The notes under the pieces: model-generated
Database searches by the model: none
What the model saw: only the letters and a program-made list of their open reading frames with translations
What the model was told of the DNA's origin: nothing
NCBI RefSeq assembly: GCF_011764565.1
Contig: NZ_AP022871.1
Coordinates: 9,300,320 to 9,364,319, forward strand
DNA length: 64,000 bases
Origin: Phytohabitans suffuscus
GTDB taxonomy: Bacteria > Actinomycetota > Actinomycetes > Mycobacteriales > Micromonosporaceae
Direction: 5' to 3'
Shown: positions 1 through 9,034 of the stretch, in pieces
How positions within the stretch are numbered: the first letter of the stretch is position 1
How the letters are laid out: each line of letters opens with the position of its first letter
Program-made: the position numbers and the translations under genes

Positions 1-1
1 G

Positions 2-184
2 TACGAGACGGTGTGGGGCGTGCCGCTGCACCCGGCCAACTTCCGGCGCAAGGTGCTGTCGACGCCGGGGTTCGTGGAGCCGACCGGCGAGAAGCTGGCG
101 ACCGGGCGGGGCTGGGCCGAGCTCTACCGCCGCGGCACGACCGCCCACCTCCACCCGGCGATCCCCCGCCCGCCAGCCGCCTGA
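2..184 (+). CDS. NUDIX/NrtR-type protein, C-terminal fragment
   Basis: The frame is open from the left edge and stops with TGA at 182-184, leaving 60 residues. They begin YETVWGVPLHPANFRRKVL, a pattern known from the winged-helix C-terminal domain that follows the NUDIX domain in NrtR-type regulators and ADP-ribose pyrophosphatase relatives. The NUDIX box itself would lie outside the window, so whether this is an enzyme, a repressor of NAD metabolism, or both cannot be decided. The last 15 residues are Pro/His-rich and look like a variable tail. Confidence 0.6.
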   Translation, partial: YETVWGVPLHPANFRRKVLSTPGFVEPTGEKLATGRGWAELYRRGTTAHLHPAIPRPPAA

Positions 185-215
185 GGCCGAGCGGCGCGCC
201 AGGCAGCAGGCCGAG

Positions 216-263
216 GGCAGGCCAAACGGCAGGCCGAACGGTAGGCCAAACGGCAGGCCGAAC
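216..263. repeat. four 12-bp tandem repeats
   Basis: Four consecutive 12-mers of the form GGCAGGCCRAAC (third copy GGTAGG...) alternate A and G at the ninth base, giving a 24-bp super-period. They lie just after the stop codon of the NUDIX/NrtR fragment. I see no gene or clear promoter in the rest of the 185-547 interval. Confidence 0.8.
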
Positions 264-547
264 GGCGCGCTGGCGGCGGGTCACACCCGCGCCGCCCCGG
301 CCCCAGGCCCACGCGGCCGGCAGGCGCGCGGCGTCGTGATCCGGGTCCGGGAGGCGGTACGCTGCCTGTGGCGTGTTCCCGCGCCCAACCTCCTGACCGG
401 GTCCCCACGCGACCCGGCGGCGCGGAGGCAAAGGGGTGTCCGGCCTCGGGATGTGGTTCGGTCCGTGCCGTCCGTTCACACCCGATGGCCGCGGCGGCCG
501 CGCGAGCGTGGGTCCGCGGTGGCGCGCGGCCACGTGAAGGACGCACG

Positions 548-1807
548 ATGACCAGCGGCAAGCACCTCAAGGCGCGGATCCGCGCGCGCATGGCCAGGAC
601 CGGCGAGCGCTACAGCACCGCCCGGCGGCACGTCGCCGGCACCGCCGAGCCGGCACCCACCGACCACGGCTGGGCGCTGCGCGGCGGCACCCACCCCGAC
701 TCGGCCAACATCGCGAACCTGCTCGCGCACGCCGGCGTGGCGGGCCTGTCCGAGGCGATGGTCCTCGGCGCCGGCGGCGGGCTGGGCGCCGGGTACATCC
801 TGTGGGAGTTCAGGCAGCACCGGTTCACGCACCTCACGCTCGGCTTCCGCCACCGGTGGAACTACATCGACTGGACCGCGCGCACGCTCGACCGGCTCGG
901 CGCCACCACCCGCGTGCACGCCACGTCCGGGGTGAAGGGCGCGGCGGCCGAGCTGACCGCGCGGCTCGACGCGGGGCAGCCGGCGATCGTGTGGCCGGAC
1001 CGGCAGCTGGTCGGGTACTGGCACCTGCCGCCGCACGCCGACGGGTTCGGCGGGCACCCGGTGGTCGTGTACGCCGGCACCGGCGGCGCGGTGCGCGTGG
1101 ACGACCGCAACCTCGCTCCGCTCACCGTCGAGCGGTCCACTCTGGACCTGGCCCGGGGGCGCGTCCCCTCGTACAAGAACAGTCTGGTGGCGGTCGGGAC
1201 GGTGACCGCCCCCGCGGACCTCGCGCCGCTCGTGCGCGCGGGCATCGCCGACTGCGTGGCGCACCTGGGCGCGCGGTCGGCGTCCTTCGCGGTGCCGGCC
1301 TGGGGCAAGTGGGCGCGGCTGGTGACCGACACGCGCAACGCCAAGGGCTGGCCGCGGGTCTTCGCCGGCGGGCGCGGGCTGACCGACGCGCTGCTGTCCA
1401 TATGGGAGGGTGTCGAGCCGGTCGGCGCGAGCGGCGGGCACCTGCGCGGCCTGTACGCGGACTTCCTCGACGAGGCGGCACCGCTGGTCGGCGGGACCCG
1501 CCCGGCGGCCGAGGCGTTCCGGGAGGCGGGGCGGCGCTGGCACGACCTGGCCGAGGCGGCGCTGCCGGCGGACGTGCCGCAGTACCAGCGGCTGCGCGAG
1601 CTGATCGCCGATTTGGCCGCCGGGGTCGCGGCCGGCGACGAGGGCGCGCCGGCGCGGGCCGAGGCCGCCGGCGAGCTGTGGGCGCTGCGGGCGGACCTGT
1701 ACGAGAAACCGCCGGCCGAGCCCGACTTCACGGCGCTGGCCGGGCATCTGTCCACTGTGTACGAGGCCGAGCGGGACGCGGTCGAGGCGCTGCGCGCCGT
1801 CCGGTAG
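548..1807 (+). CDS. BtrH_N / DUF4872 domain protein
   Basis: This 419-residue protein has the layout of BtrH_N (about residues 45-180) followed by DUF4872 (about 190-410). BtrH in butirosin biosynthesis transfers an acyl group from a carrier protein to an aminoglycoside; stand-alone actinobacterial members have no established role. ATG 548 is chosen because GAAGG lies 7 nt upstream and the family pattern starts soon after a basic N-terminal helix (KHLKARIRARMARTGERY). The family's usual HC.S motif reads HPDSANI here (residues 49-55), so the expected cysteine seems to be missing, while the later GGHPVVVY histidine segment (168-175) is kept. No biosynthetic neighbours are present, so an acyltransferase role is not shown. 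Confidence 0.8.
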   Translation: MTSGKHLKARIRARMARTGERYSTARRHVAGTAEPAPTDHGWALRGGTHPDSANIANLLAHAGVAGLSEAMVLGAGGGLGAGYILWEFRQHRFTHLTLGFRHRWNYIDWTARTLDRLGATTRVHATSGVKGAAAELTARLDAGQPAIVWPDRQLVGYWHLPPHADGFGGHPVVVYAGTGGAVRVDDRNLAPLTVERSTLDLARGRVPSYKNSLVAVGTVTAPADLAPLVRAGIADCVAHLGARSASFAVPAWGKWARLVTDTRNAKGWPRVFAGGRGLTDALLSIWEGVEPVGASGGHLRGLYADFLDEAAPLVGGTRPAAEAFREAGRRWHDLAEAALPADVPQYQRLRELIADLAAGVAAGDEGAPARAEAAGELWALRADLYEKPPAEPDFTALAGHLSTVYEAERDAVEALRAVR

Positions 1808-1959
1808 CCGCCGGCGAAGGGGTCGGGGCGCCACCCCGGCCCCTCGTGGTCACCGCGGGCGTCGCCACACCCCCTACGGCGTCCTAGGAGGCTGGGTTGG
1901 CAGCCCCCATCCGTGGCGGGTGATACGGGCTCACCCGCATCGCCGGGACGTTTGGGCGC

Positions 1960-2343
1960 ATGGAGCTGGCATTCATCCACAAGGTCGCCGAGTGGACCGG
2001 CACGACCACGGACGTCGCCGAGGCGCTGACCGAGGCGACGTTGCGCGCGCTCAGCCAGCGGATCAGCGGCGGCGAGGCCGCCGACCTGGCCGACCGGGCA
2101 CCGGACGAGCTGCGCCCGTACCTCACGAAGGCGCAGGAGGAGCCCGAGCCGTTCCCGTACGAGGAGTTCATCCGCCGGGTCGCCGAGTCGGTGAACGTCG
2201 ACCTCGCCACCGCCGAGGCGGGCGTCGCCGCCGTGCTGCACGCGCTGCGGGACGTGGTCGGCTACCGGCAGTTCGGGGACGCGGTGGCCCAGCTGCCCAA
2301 GAACCTGGCCAGCCTCGCGATGGGCGGCACCAGCCGCGAATGA
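1960..2343 (+). CDS. DUF2267 domain protein
   Basis: The 127 residues match the DUF2267 pattern: a helix beginning with an F..V pair, then the ...LRALSQRISGGEAADLADRAPDELR block, then a second similar helical repeat (FIRRVAESVNVDLATAEAGV). The fold is small, all-helical and cytoplasmic; the function of the family is unknown, although members often sit near stress genes in actinobacteria. The start at ATG 1960 matches the usual family N terminus. No obvious Shine-Dalgarno is seen. Confidence 0.8.
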   Translation: MELAFIHKVAEWTGTTTDVAEALTEATLRALSQRISGGEAADLADRAPDELRPYLTKAQEEPEPFPYEEFIRRVAESVNVDLATAEAGVAAVLHALRDVVGYRQFGDAVAQLPKNLASLAMGGTSRE

Positions 2344-2485
2344 CACGCGGCCGCCGGCGACGGCGGTGAGCCCGGCGCTGATACACGCTGTCGTAACATC
2401 GACACCGAGCTATCAGGACCGCCCCTTCCCTCTTCTTGTGTTGTGCCACGGCGACGGGCCGTGGCCGACCAGGGGAGGAACCCAC

Positions 2486-3544
2486 ATGCTCGTGACGAAG
2501 AGGGCGCTCATCGGCGCCGTCGTCGCAGCGACCGTAGTGTTCGCCGGCCTCGGCGCCGGTGCGGCACAGGCCGCGCCGGACGCGGACAAGGCCAAGGAGG
2601 GGGACCGCGCCGCGACCGCGCGGGTGGACGCCAGCCTCGCGCCGGACCGGCTGGCCAAGGGGAAGGTGACGGCGTCGTCCACCGCGACCGCGGCGCTCGC
2701 CGCGATCCAGAAGCGCATCGCCGCGTACGTGGCGAAGAACGGCACCGCGTACTCGTTCGGCAGCTACTTCGACGCCGGTACCGGCCGGATCGTGGTGGAG
2801 ACCGACGCGCCGGACGCGGTCGTGTCGTCGCTGACCAGCACCGCCGGCCTGAACGCCGCGCAGGCGCAGGTGGCCGGGCTCACGCAGGTGAAGCGCACGG
2901 CGATCGACGACGCGTTCAGCCGGCGTGACGACGTGCCGAACTTCTACGGCGGCGGCGGCATCACCCAGACCGCGGGTGTGGCGTGGTGCTCGTCGGGCTT
3001 CACCGTGCAGAACGGCGCGGGCACCCGCTTCATGGTGACCGCCGGGCACTGCTTCGCCAACGGCGTGACCGTGCTGACCGAGTCCGGCAACCGCACGTAC
3101 GGCACCGTCTCCAACCGGCGCCTGCCCACCGTGACCGGGCACGCGCAGGACATGGAGCTGATCGGCGGCCAGGGCTACTGGGGCCGCGTCTTCACCGGCG
3201 GCGTCAACAGCAGCACCAGCCTTCCGGTGGTGGCCGCGGGCACCGCGTTCGTCGGGTACACCGACTACTGCACCAGCGGCCGCACCACGGGTGAGAACTG
3301 CGGCCACACCGCGACCAGCATCAGCGGCCAGGTGTGCACGCAGACCGGCTGCAAGTCGCCCGTGATCGTCTACACCGGAGGGACGCTGCCGCAGGGCGGC
3401 GACTCCGGCGGCGCGTTCTACGCCAAGGACGCCTCGAGCATCTGGATCCGCGGCCACCACATCGCCGGTGGCGGCGGGACGAGCTACGCGACGCCGTGGC
3501 TCGAGACCCAGGCGGCGTACGGCGTCAGCATCGTGCTCGGCTGA
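2486..3544 (+). CDS. secreted S1-family (streptogrisin-like) serine protease
   Basis: The 352-residue protein starts with a classical Sec signal peptide (basic MLVTKR, hydrophobic stretch, AQAA cleavage region about residue 30). A propeptide-like segment follows to about residue 145, then a chymotrypsin-fold domain. The triad is visible: His178 in TAGHC, Asp202 in QDMEL, Ser297 in GGDSGG. Paired cysteines (CSSG...AGHC, YC...NC, VCTQTGC) fit disulphides. ATG 2486 has a strong AGGGGAGGA 6 nt upstream. The gene is monocistronic and followed by a strong hairpin. It is probably an extracellular nutrient-scavenging protease; substrate preference cannot be read here. Confidence 0.92.
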   Translation: MLVTKRALIGAVVAATVVFAGLGAGAAQAAPDADKAKEGDRAATARVDASLAPDRLAKGKVTASSTATAALAAIQKRIAAYVAKNGTAYSFGSYFDAGTGRIVVETDAPDAVVSSLTSTAGLNAAQAQVAGLTQVKRTAIDDAFSRRDDVPNFYGGGGITQTAGVAWCSSGFTVQNGAGTRFMVTAGHCFANGVTVLTESGNRTYGTVSNRRLPTVTGHAQDMELIGGQGYWGRVFTGGVNSSTSLPVVAAGTAFVGYTDYCTSGRTTGENCGHTATSISGQVCTQTGCKSPVIVYTGGTLPQGGDSGGAFYAKDASSIWIRGHHIAGGGGTSYATPWLETQAAYGVSIVLG

Positions 3545-3555
3545 CCGACCGGTAG

Positions 3556-3598
3556 CCCTCCTCCTCGCCGCCCCCACAGCCAGCGGCGAGGAGGAGGG
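3556..3598. terminator. bidirectional hairpin between protease and STAS genes
   Basis: A perfect 16-bp inverted repeat (CCCTCCTCCTCGCCGC at 3556-3571, partner at 3583-3598) with an 11-nt loop lies between two convergent genes. Only TT follows, so it resembles the U-poor hairpin terminators common in actinomycetes. Confidence 0.85.
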
Positions 3599-3626
3599 TT
3601 CGGGCCGTCCGGCGGGGGTGTACCGG

Positions 3627-3968
3627 TCAGCCCTCCCCCTCGGTGAGCACCGTCAGCAGGCCGGTGACATCGAGGAGCCGGCGTACCTGCGGCTGCGGGT
3701 CGGCCACCGTGAAGGGGATGCCCTCGTCGTGGGCGCGTCTGTGGGTGTGGACCAGCGCGCTCAGTCCCATCGAGTCCAGGAACGTGACGCCGCCGAGGTC
3801 GACGGTGAGCGCGGCCGGGCGCGTGTCGAGCGCCCCGGCCAGGTACTGCCGGAACTGCCCGGCGGAGACGATGTCGACCTCCCCGGCGACGACGAGCCGC
3901 ACGCCGCCGCCCCTGTGTACGGCGGACACCAGCAGCGCGGCCGGCGCGGCGCCGAGCTCGTCGATCAT
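3627..3968 (-). CDS. STAS-domain anti-anti-sigma factor
   Basis: The 113-residue protein is a single STAS domain. It carries the SpoIIAA/RsbV signature DLGGVTFLDSMGLSAL, in which Ser66 is the expected phosphorylation site for an anti-sigma kinase. Family members release a sigma factor by capturing its anti-sigma kinase when unphosphorylated. ATG at 3968 is preceded by GGAGG on the coding strand. No sigma factor or RsbW-like kinase is adjacent, so the partner is encoded elsewhere. The 3969-4190 stretch upstream holds no gene I can support. Confidence 0.88.
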   Translation of the reverse strand: MIDELGAAPAALLVSAVHRGGGVRLVVAGEVDIVSAGQFRQYLAGALDTRPAALTVDLGGVTFLDSMGLSALVHTHRRAHDEGIPFTVADPQPQVRRLLDVTGLLTVLTEGEG

Positions 3969-4190
3969 GATCAGCCTCCGTCGGTTCGGATGCGTCCCGG
4001 GAGTCGGTTTCCAGGCACACCGCGGGGAAGAGCGTCCCGCGCCCCGCACGCGTTACCGGCCGCCCGCCGGAGCACCGAAGTCGCGCGCCGCGGGCAGGCC
4101 GCCGAGGGCCGCCACGGGCGGCCGCTGGCCGCCGGCCGGGGTGTCGCGAGGCGCCGCCAGCGCGCCCGCCGAGGGCGGCCGGGGCATGCG

Positions 4191-4223
4191 AAAGGGCCCG
4201 GCGCCACCGGCGCCGGGCCCTTC
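4191..4223 (-). terminator. 12-bp perfect hairpin after the LPVTG gene
   Basis: GGGCCCGGCGCC (4194-4205) and its exact complement (4209-4220) enclose a 3-nt loop. Flanking AAA and TTC extend the stem and give a short T-run on the minus strand, 14 nt beyond the stop of the LPVTG gene. Confidence 0.85.
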
Positions 4224-4236
4224 GGGAAACCGCTGG

Positions 4237-5384
4237 TCAGACGGTCGGCTTCTCGTCGTCCGGGACGGCGAGCACGACCCGCCGCCGGCGGGACATGAGC
4301 AGCATCGCGCCGCCGCCGGCCACCACGAGCAGGCCGACGCCACCGATCAGGCCGGCCTGGACGCCGGTGACGGGCAGCTCGCCGCCACCGCCACCGCCGG
4401 AGCCGGCCACGTGCACCGAGAACTCGTCGCTGTTGTCGCTCTCGTCGACATCCTTGGCGGAGAGGCCCTCGACGCCCTCGGGCAGCGCGCTCGCCGCCCG
4501 GAAGGACTCCACCCGCGGCTCCCGCAGCACGGTGCCCTCGGCGCTCACCAGGCCGCCGTCCAGGACCGACGGTGCCGGCGCGTCCTCGGCGACCTTGATG
4601 AGGTTGAAGAAGCCCGCGGCCGAGTACGGCCCGCCCTCGCCGGTGTCCTCGTCGGCCGGGATCAGCGCGAAGTCGTAGGAGCACGTCGCGGTGCGGTTGT
4701 CCGCCGAGTACTCGCAGCCCTCCTCCTGCTCCACGAACGTCACGTGCTCGGGGAGCTGGATGGTGAGCTTGAGCGCGCCGACGGCCTCGTCGCCGAAGTT
4801 CGCCACGAGGTAGCCGAGCTCGGTCTGCTCGCCGGGCGCCACCGTGCCGGTGGTGCCCTCCTCGTCGATCGGCACGTCCGGCACGAAGACCGTCAGGTCG
4901 GGGCCGGTGCTCTCGCTGATGGTCACCGTGGCGGTGGCGCTGTCGTTGCCCGCGTCCGCGTCCGCGTCCTCGCCCTCGTGCGAGACGGTCGCGGTGATCT
5001 TGCCGGGGTGCCGTCGCCCGTGCGGATCAGCTCGAACGGCAGGTCCGCGTTCTCGCCCGGCTTGATGTCCAGCACGCGACAGGCGATCTTGGCGCCGCTC
5101 TGCTCGCAGGCGTCCGGCGCGGGCACGGGCAGGTCGACGACGCCGGTGTCCAGCGCGCTCAGGTCGAAGGTGATGACGATGCCGGTCGCGGTCTCGGCAC
5201 CCTTGTTGGTGACGGTCGCGGTGGCCACCTTGCCCGAGGTCGTCGCGGCCAGCGTGGTGCCGCTCAGGGTGAGCGCCAGGTCGGTCGGGCCCGCTGCGAG
5301 CGCCGGCGCGGCGAAGGCGCCCGCGGCCACGAGGCCGACGGCCGCGGCGCCGGCGTAGGCCAGGACGCGGGTACGAACGTTCAT
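4237..5384 (-). CDS. LPVTG cell-wall-anchored surface protein (one frame break)
   Basis: The N-terminal part has a signal peptide (hydrophobic run ending FAAPALAAG). The C terminus has the full sortase signal: ELPVTG, a hydrophobic helix, then MSRRRR. Between them are two beta-sandwich-like segments resembling DUF11/conserved-repeat surface domains with Cys pairs. The frame is broken at GGGG 5005-5008: upstream it reads IRTGDGTP, and adding one G gives GKITATVSHEGED..., which runs on to the LPVTG end. The start is ATG 5384 with GGGAG upstream. The full protein would be about 382 residues. It is likely displayed on the wall by a sortase encoded elsewhere; the ligand is unknown. The break may be a consensus error or a true mutation. 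Confidence 0.8.
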
Positions 5385-5665
5385 CAGGGTAGCTCCCGTG
5401 GGGAGAGGCGTTAAGGAAAACGAAAGGTGAGTCGCCGGGACGCTAGCGGTACGTATGCGGCGTACGCCACCCCGAACCCTCAACCTCAACGTGAGCTGGA
5501 CTGCCGCTGTGTGGCGGGATTGTCCGGCTTAACCCGGTAAACGACCCCGGTCAGCGGTGCATCAGCCCCGAACACCATCCTCGGGTACGACCCAATGCCG
5601 GCCGTTCGTACGAACGAATCCCCGTCCGCCCGCACCCCGACGTCGACGCAGCGTGAGCGGCCGGG

Positions 5666-5679
5666 TACGGTGGTCGCCC
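5666..5679 (+). promoter_or_regulatory. -10 of leaderless promoter (TACGGT)
   Basis: TACGGT at 5666-5671 lies 8 nt before GTG 5680, the spacing of a -10 box to a transcript beginning at the start codon. No Shine-Dalgarno is present. The 5385-5679 gap between the two divergent genes otherwise shows only small palindromes such as GGCGTACGCC. Confidence 0.5.
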
Positions 5680-6056
5680 GTGACCCATGACGCGGCGCGT
5701 TCCCCGCGGATCCTGGCGGTCTCCTGGGGCCGCATGGAGGTGGAGGGCCTGCCACCGGGCAAGGACCTCAAGCTCTACCCCGGCGGCGGCCGGGAGTGGG
5801 ACTGGACCGAGACCGGCACCGGGCACTCCCCGGCATCCAGCCCGCCGACGTCGAGGAGCTGCTCGCGCGCGGGGCCACCGTCGTGGTGCTGTCCCGGGGC
5901 ATGCGGCTGCGGCTGGAGGTCGACCCCCGCACGCTCACCCTGCTGCGGGAGCGTGGCGTCGAGGTGCGCGTCGCCGAGACCACCGAGGCGGTCCGCGTCT
6001 ACAACGAGCTGGCCGGGACCACCGCCGTCGGCGGGCTCTTCCACTCGACCTGCTGA
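5680..6056 (+). CDS. Mth938/NDUFAF3-like protein (one frame break)
   Basis: The first part (MTHDAARSPRILAVSWGRME, then LPPGKDLKLYPGGGREWDW) and the second part (ADVEELLARGATVVVLSRGM ... LNEL-type end) together make a complete DUF498/Mth938 domain of about 125 residues. This small alpha/beta fold is known from NDUFAF3 and archaeal MTH938; its bacterial role is unclear. The two parts are in different frames. Adding one C at CCCC 5828-5831 joins them as ...GTGHSPGIQPADVEEL. GTG 5680 is selected because the conserved region starts there and a -10-like hexamer sits at leaderless distance. Confidence 0.72.
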
Positions 6057-6246
6057 GGCGCCGTCGGGCTGGTGGCGGTGCCGCCCGGGTCGGCGCCACC
6101 GGGGCGGAGGCGCCGCCGGGGTCGCGCCGCCCGCCGGGGCGGTCGGGACGCCGCGCGGCTGTGGGCGAATCGCAACGCCGCACCGGTTGACCACGGTGGA
6201 TGCGGCCGGAACGATCGTTCGCACGTCCACATCGGAGGTGCCGCCC

Positions 6247-8826
6247 GTGTCCCGAACCACCCGCGTCCTCGCCGCCCTCCTCGCCCTCGCCGTCGCGTCA
6301 CCCGCGACGCCGGCCACGGCCGCGACGCCCGACCCGCCCGCCGGCGCCGGTGCCAGTGCTGGTGCCACCCGCGAGCCGGGCAACGGGCCCGAGCGGAACG
6401 AGGTCGCCGCCACCGACCCGCTCCTGGCCGCGAGCGCCGGCGCGCTGGCCCGCGGGCAGGGCCACGACCAGCCCACCAAGACCGCCGGCTATCCCCGCCG
6501 GACCCAGCTGCGCGTGTACCCGGAGGATCCCACCGACCGGGCCGTCAAGCTGGGCCTCGTGCCGTACCACGGGATCGCGCCGCTCCTCAACGACCTGCAG
6601 GCCCGCGGCGACCGGGTCTCGGTCGAGGTGGTGGGGCAGTCCACATTGGGCCGCGACCTCTACCTCGTCACGGTGACCGCGCCCGAGCACGCCTCCCAGA
6701 CCCGCCGGCAGGACCGGTGGCGGCGGCTCATCGAGGACGACCCGCGGGCCGCGGCGCGCGACCGGGAGCTGCGCGCGTCGTACAAGACACCGGTCTGGAT
6801 CAACGGAAACATCCACGGCGACGAGTGGGAGGGCACCGACGGCGCGCTGCGGGTCATCACCGCGCTGGCGACCGCCACCGACACCGCGACCCGCCGGCTG
6901 CTGGAGCGGAGCCGGCTGTACTTCACGGTCACCAACAACCCCGACGGCCGGGTGGCCGGCACCCGCGCCAACGGCGCCGGCTTCGACATCAACCGCGACC
7001 ACATCACCTCCAGCCAGCCGGAGTCGCGGGCGGTGCGGGACGTGGTCATCGCCACCCAGCCGGTGCTGATGCTCGACGAGCACGGCTACACCGGCACCAC
7101 GCTCATCGAGCCGAGCACCGCGCCGCACGGGCAGAACTACGACTACGACCTCTACATCCGCCACGCGTACCCGAACGCGCTCGGCATGGAGGCGGCGATC
7201 GCCGCGCTCGGCCACCCGGAGACGGCGCGGGCCGACATCCCGTTCCGCGACTACGCGCCCGGCGACTGGGACGACTGGCCGCCCATCTTCACCCCCATGT
7301 ACGCCATCCACCAGGGGGCGGTCGGCCACACCGTCGAGGTGCCGATGCAGGTGAACCGCGGCGCGTACAACAGCCTGCCGGTCGAGGAGCTGCGCCGCCG
7401 CTCAGGCATCAACACCGACGTCGCGGCGGCGACGATCCGGGCCGCCATCGGGTACGCCGACACCAACCGGGCCGCGCTCGTCGCCGACCAGATCGAGCTG
7501 TTCCGCCGCGGCTGGGCGGGCGAGCCGCAGCGGCACGTACCGGACGGGTACGTGCCGGGTTTCGGGCCGGAGGACAGGTACACCACGACGTTCCCGCGCG
7601 CGTACGTGATCCCGGCCGGCGCCGGCCAGCGCTCCCCCGCCGCGGCGGCCCGCCTCGTCGACCACCTCGTCGCGCACGACGTACGGGTGCGCAGGGCGAA
7701 GGCGCCGTTCACGCTCGCCGGCCAGCGGCACCCGGCGGGGTCCTATGTGGTCGACATGCACCAGCCCAAGCGCGGCCTCGCCAACGCGATCCTGGAGGCG
7801 GGGCGCGACATCTCCTCGCTCGTGCCGCAGATGTACGACATCTCCGGCTGGAGCCACGGCCTGCTCTGGGGCGCGACCGTCCACACCAGCCGGCGGGAGG
7901 CGCCGCGGGTGCCCACCACGCCGGTCGCGGTGGCCGGCCCGACCGGTGACGTGTCCGCCCCGTACGGCCGCGACCTGGCCCTCACCGTCACCGACGGCAA
8001 GGACGTCCAGGCGGTCAACGCGCTGCTCGACGCGGGTGTGCGGCTGCGCCGCCTGGGCGACGGCACCGTCGTGGTCCCGGCCTCGGCCCGGCGCGCGGCG
8101 TCCGCGGCGGCCGAGCGGCTGGGGGTACGGTTCACCGCCGCCCGGTGGCACGCCGGCGGCGAGCCGCTGCGCAAGCCGGTGCTGGCGGCCGCGGTGGCCG
8201 CGGACGAGCTGTTCGTGCTCCGCGACCTCGGCTTCGACGTGCGGCCGGTCTCCACCACCGTGCTCAACGCCGGCTTCGAACTGTCCGAGGTGGACACGCT
8301 CGTCGTCTCGTCCGGCCTGTCCTACCCGGCCCTCAACGCCGCCGCGAGGTCCACCGTGGACGCGTTCCTGGCCCGGGGCGGCCTGGTCACCCGGGGCGCG
8401 ACCGGCGCCCGGTTCAACGCCGACGCGGGGGTGCTGCCCGCCCGCGCGGTGGCCGGCCGCTCGGACGCGAACGGCGTGGTCTCGGTGACGGCCGGCGGCG
8501 GCCCGGCCGGTACGGGGGCGCCGCCGCACTCGTTCGTGTACGCGCCGCTGTGGTTCACCGACCTGGGCCCGGGCGTCAGCGCCGACCAGCGGTACGCGGG
8601 CACGCCGCTCGTCGCCGGGCACTGGATCGCCGACCCGGACGACGGACGCGGTGGGCCGGCGGACGCGGCCGGGCAGGCCGCCGTGGTCTCCGGGGTCGGC
8701 CCGCGCGGCACGGCCGCCGTGCTCTTCGGCACCGAGCCGCTCTTCCGGGCCCACCCGAAGGGGCTCTTCGCCCAGGTGGGTCGGGCAATATACTGGACCG
8801 CGTCACATAATCAGCCGGAAACATAA
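6247..8826 (+). CDS. secreted M14-family zinc carboxypeptidase
   Basis: This 859-residue protein starts with a signal peptide (VLAALLALAVA ... ATAA) and a low-complexity linker. The M14 catalytic domain follows at about residues 100-420. The zinc motif is seen as NGNIHGDEWEG (His190, Glu193), the substrate-binding Arg as FDINRDH, the third zinc ligand probably as His279 in LDEHGYTG, and the general base as GHTVEVPMQ. The long C-terminal part (about 430-859) has beta-rich accessory segments and a glutamine-amidotransferase-like fold is possible. GTG 6247 has GGAGG at 6234-6238. It probably trims extracellular peptides; specificity is not evident. Confidence 0.88.
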   Translation: MSRTTRVLAALLALAVASPATPATAATPDPPAGAGASAGATREPGNGPERNEVAATDPLLAASAGALARGQGHDQPTKTAGYPRRTQLRVYPEDPTDRAVKLGLVPYHGIAPLLNDLQARGDRVSVEVVGQSTLGRDLYLVTVTAPEHASQTRRQDRWRRLIEDDPRAAARDRELRASYKTPVWINGNIHGDEWEGTDGALRVITALATATDTATRRLLERSRLYFTVTNNPDGRVAGTRANGAGFDINRDHITSSQPESRAVRDVVIATQPVLMLDEHGYTGTTLIEPSTAPHGQNYDYDLYIRHAYPNALGMEAAIAALGHPETARADIPFRDYAPGDWDDWPPIFTPMYAIHQGAVGHTVEVPMQVNRGAYNSLPVEELRRRSGINTDVAAATIRAAIGYADTNRAALVADQIELFRRGWAGEPQRHVPDGYVPGFGPEDRYTTTFPRAYVIPAGAGQRSPAAAARLVDHLVAHDVRVRRAKAPFTLAGQRHPAGSYVVDMHQPKRGLANAILEAGRDISSLVPQMYDISGWSHGLLWGATVHTSRREAPRVPTTPVAVAGPTGDVSAPYGRDLALTVTDGKDVQAVNALLDAGVRLRRLGDGTVVVPASARRAASAAAERLGVRFTAARWHAGGEPLRKPVLAAAVAADELFVLRDLGFDVRPVSTTVLNAGFELSEVDTLVVSSGLSYPALNAAARSTVDAFLARGGLVTRGATGARFNADAGVLPARAVAGRSDANGVVSVTAGGGPAGTGAPPHSFVYAPLWFTDLGPGVSADQRYAGTPLVAGHWIADPDDGRGGPADAAGQAAVVSGVGPRGTAAVLFGTEPLFRAHPKGLFAQVGRAIYWTASHNQPET

Positions 8827-8930
8827 ATCGGAAGTTACGATTTCAGGATCGACTTCACGAGCAATTTACCGGGCGGCTGGAAATCGCATTTCTGGCCGCC
8901 CGTCGCGTCTCTCCGGCCGGGCTACAATTA

Positions 8931-9005
8931 GGCCCTGTTTGAAAAGATCTGTCGAGGCGAGCCGGAGGCCAGGCGGTGGTCCGGCAAGGATTTCCAAACA
9001 GGGCC
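8931..9005. repeat. 75-bp palindromic element with 11-bp terminal inverted repeats
   Basis: GGCCCTGTTTG (8931-8941) and CAAACAGGGCC (8995-9005) are perfect inverted ends around a 53-nt centre that holds a second inner repeat (GCCGGA...TCCGGC). It lies between the M14 gene and the LuxR gene, 30 nt before the latter. It looks like a small MITE or a structured leader; no T-run supports a terminator. The rest of 8827-9034 shows no gene. Confidence 0.7.
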
Positions 9006-9034
9006 CAGCGCGCTGTCCGGGGGGGTTCAGGCGC

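Noticed and set aside
5005..5008. Programmed frameshifting or phase variation in the LPVTG surface gene
   Set aside because: The run is only four G, there is no slippery heptamer or stem, and identical -1 breaks occur in housekeeping genes, so sequence error is simpler.
8931..9005. Remnant of a full insertion sequence
   Set aside because: There is no transposase sequence in or near it and the element is only 75 bp.
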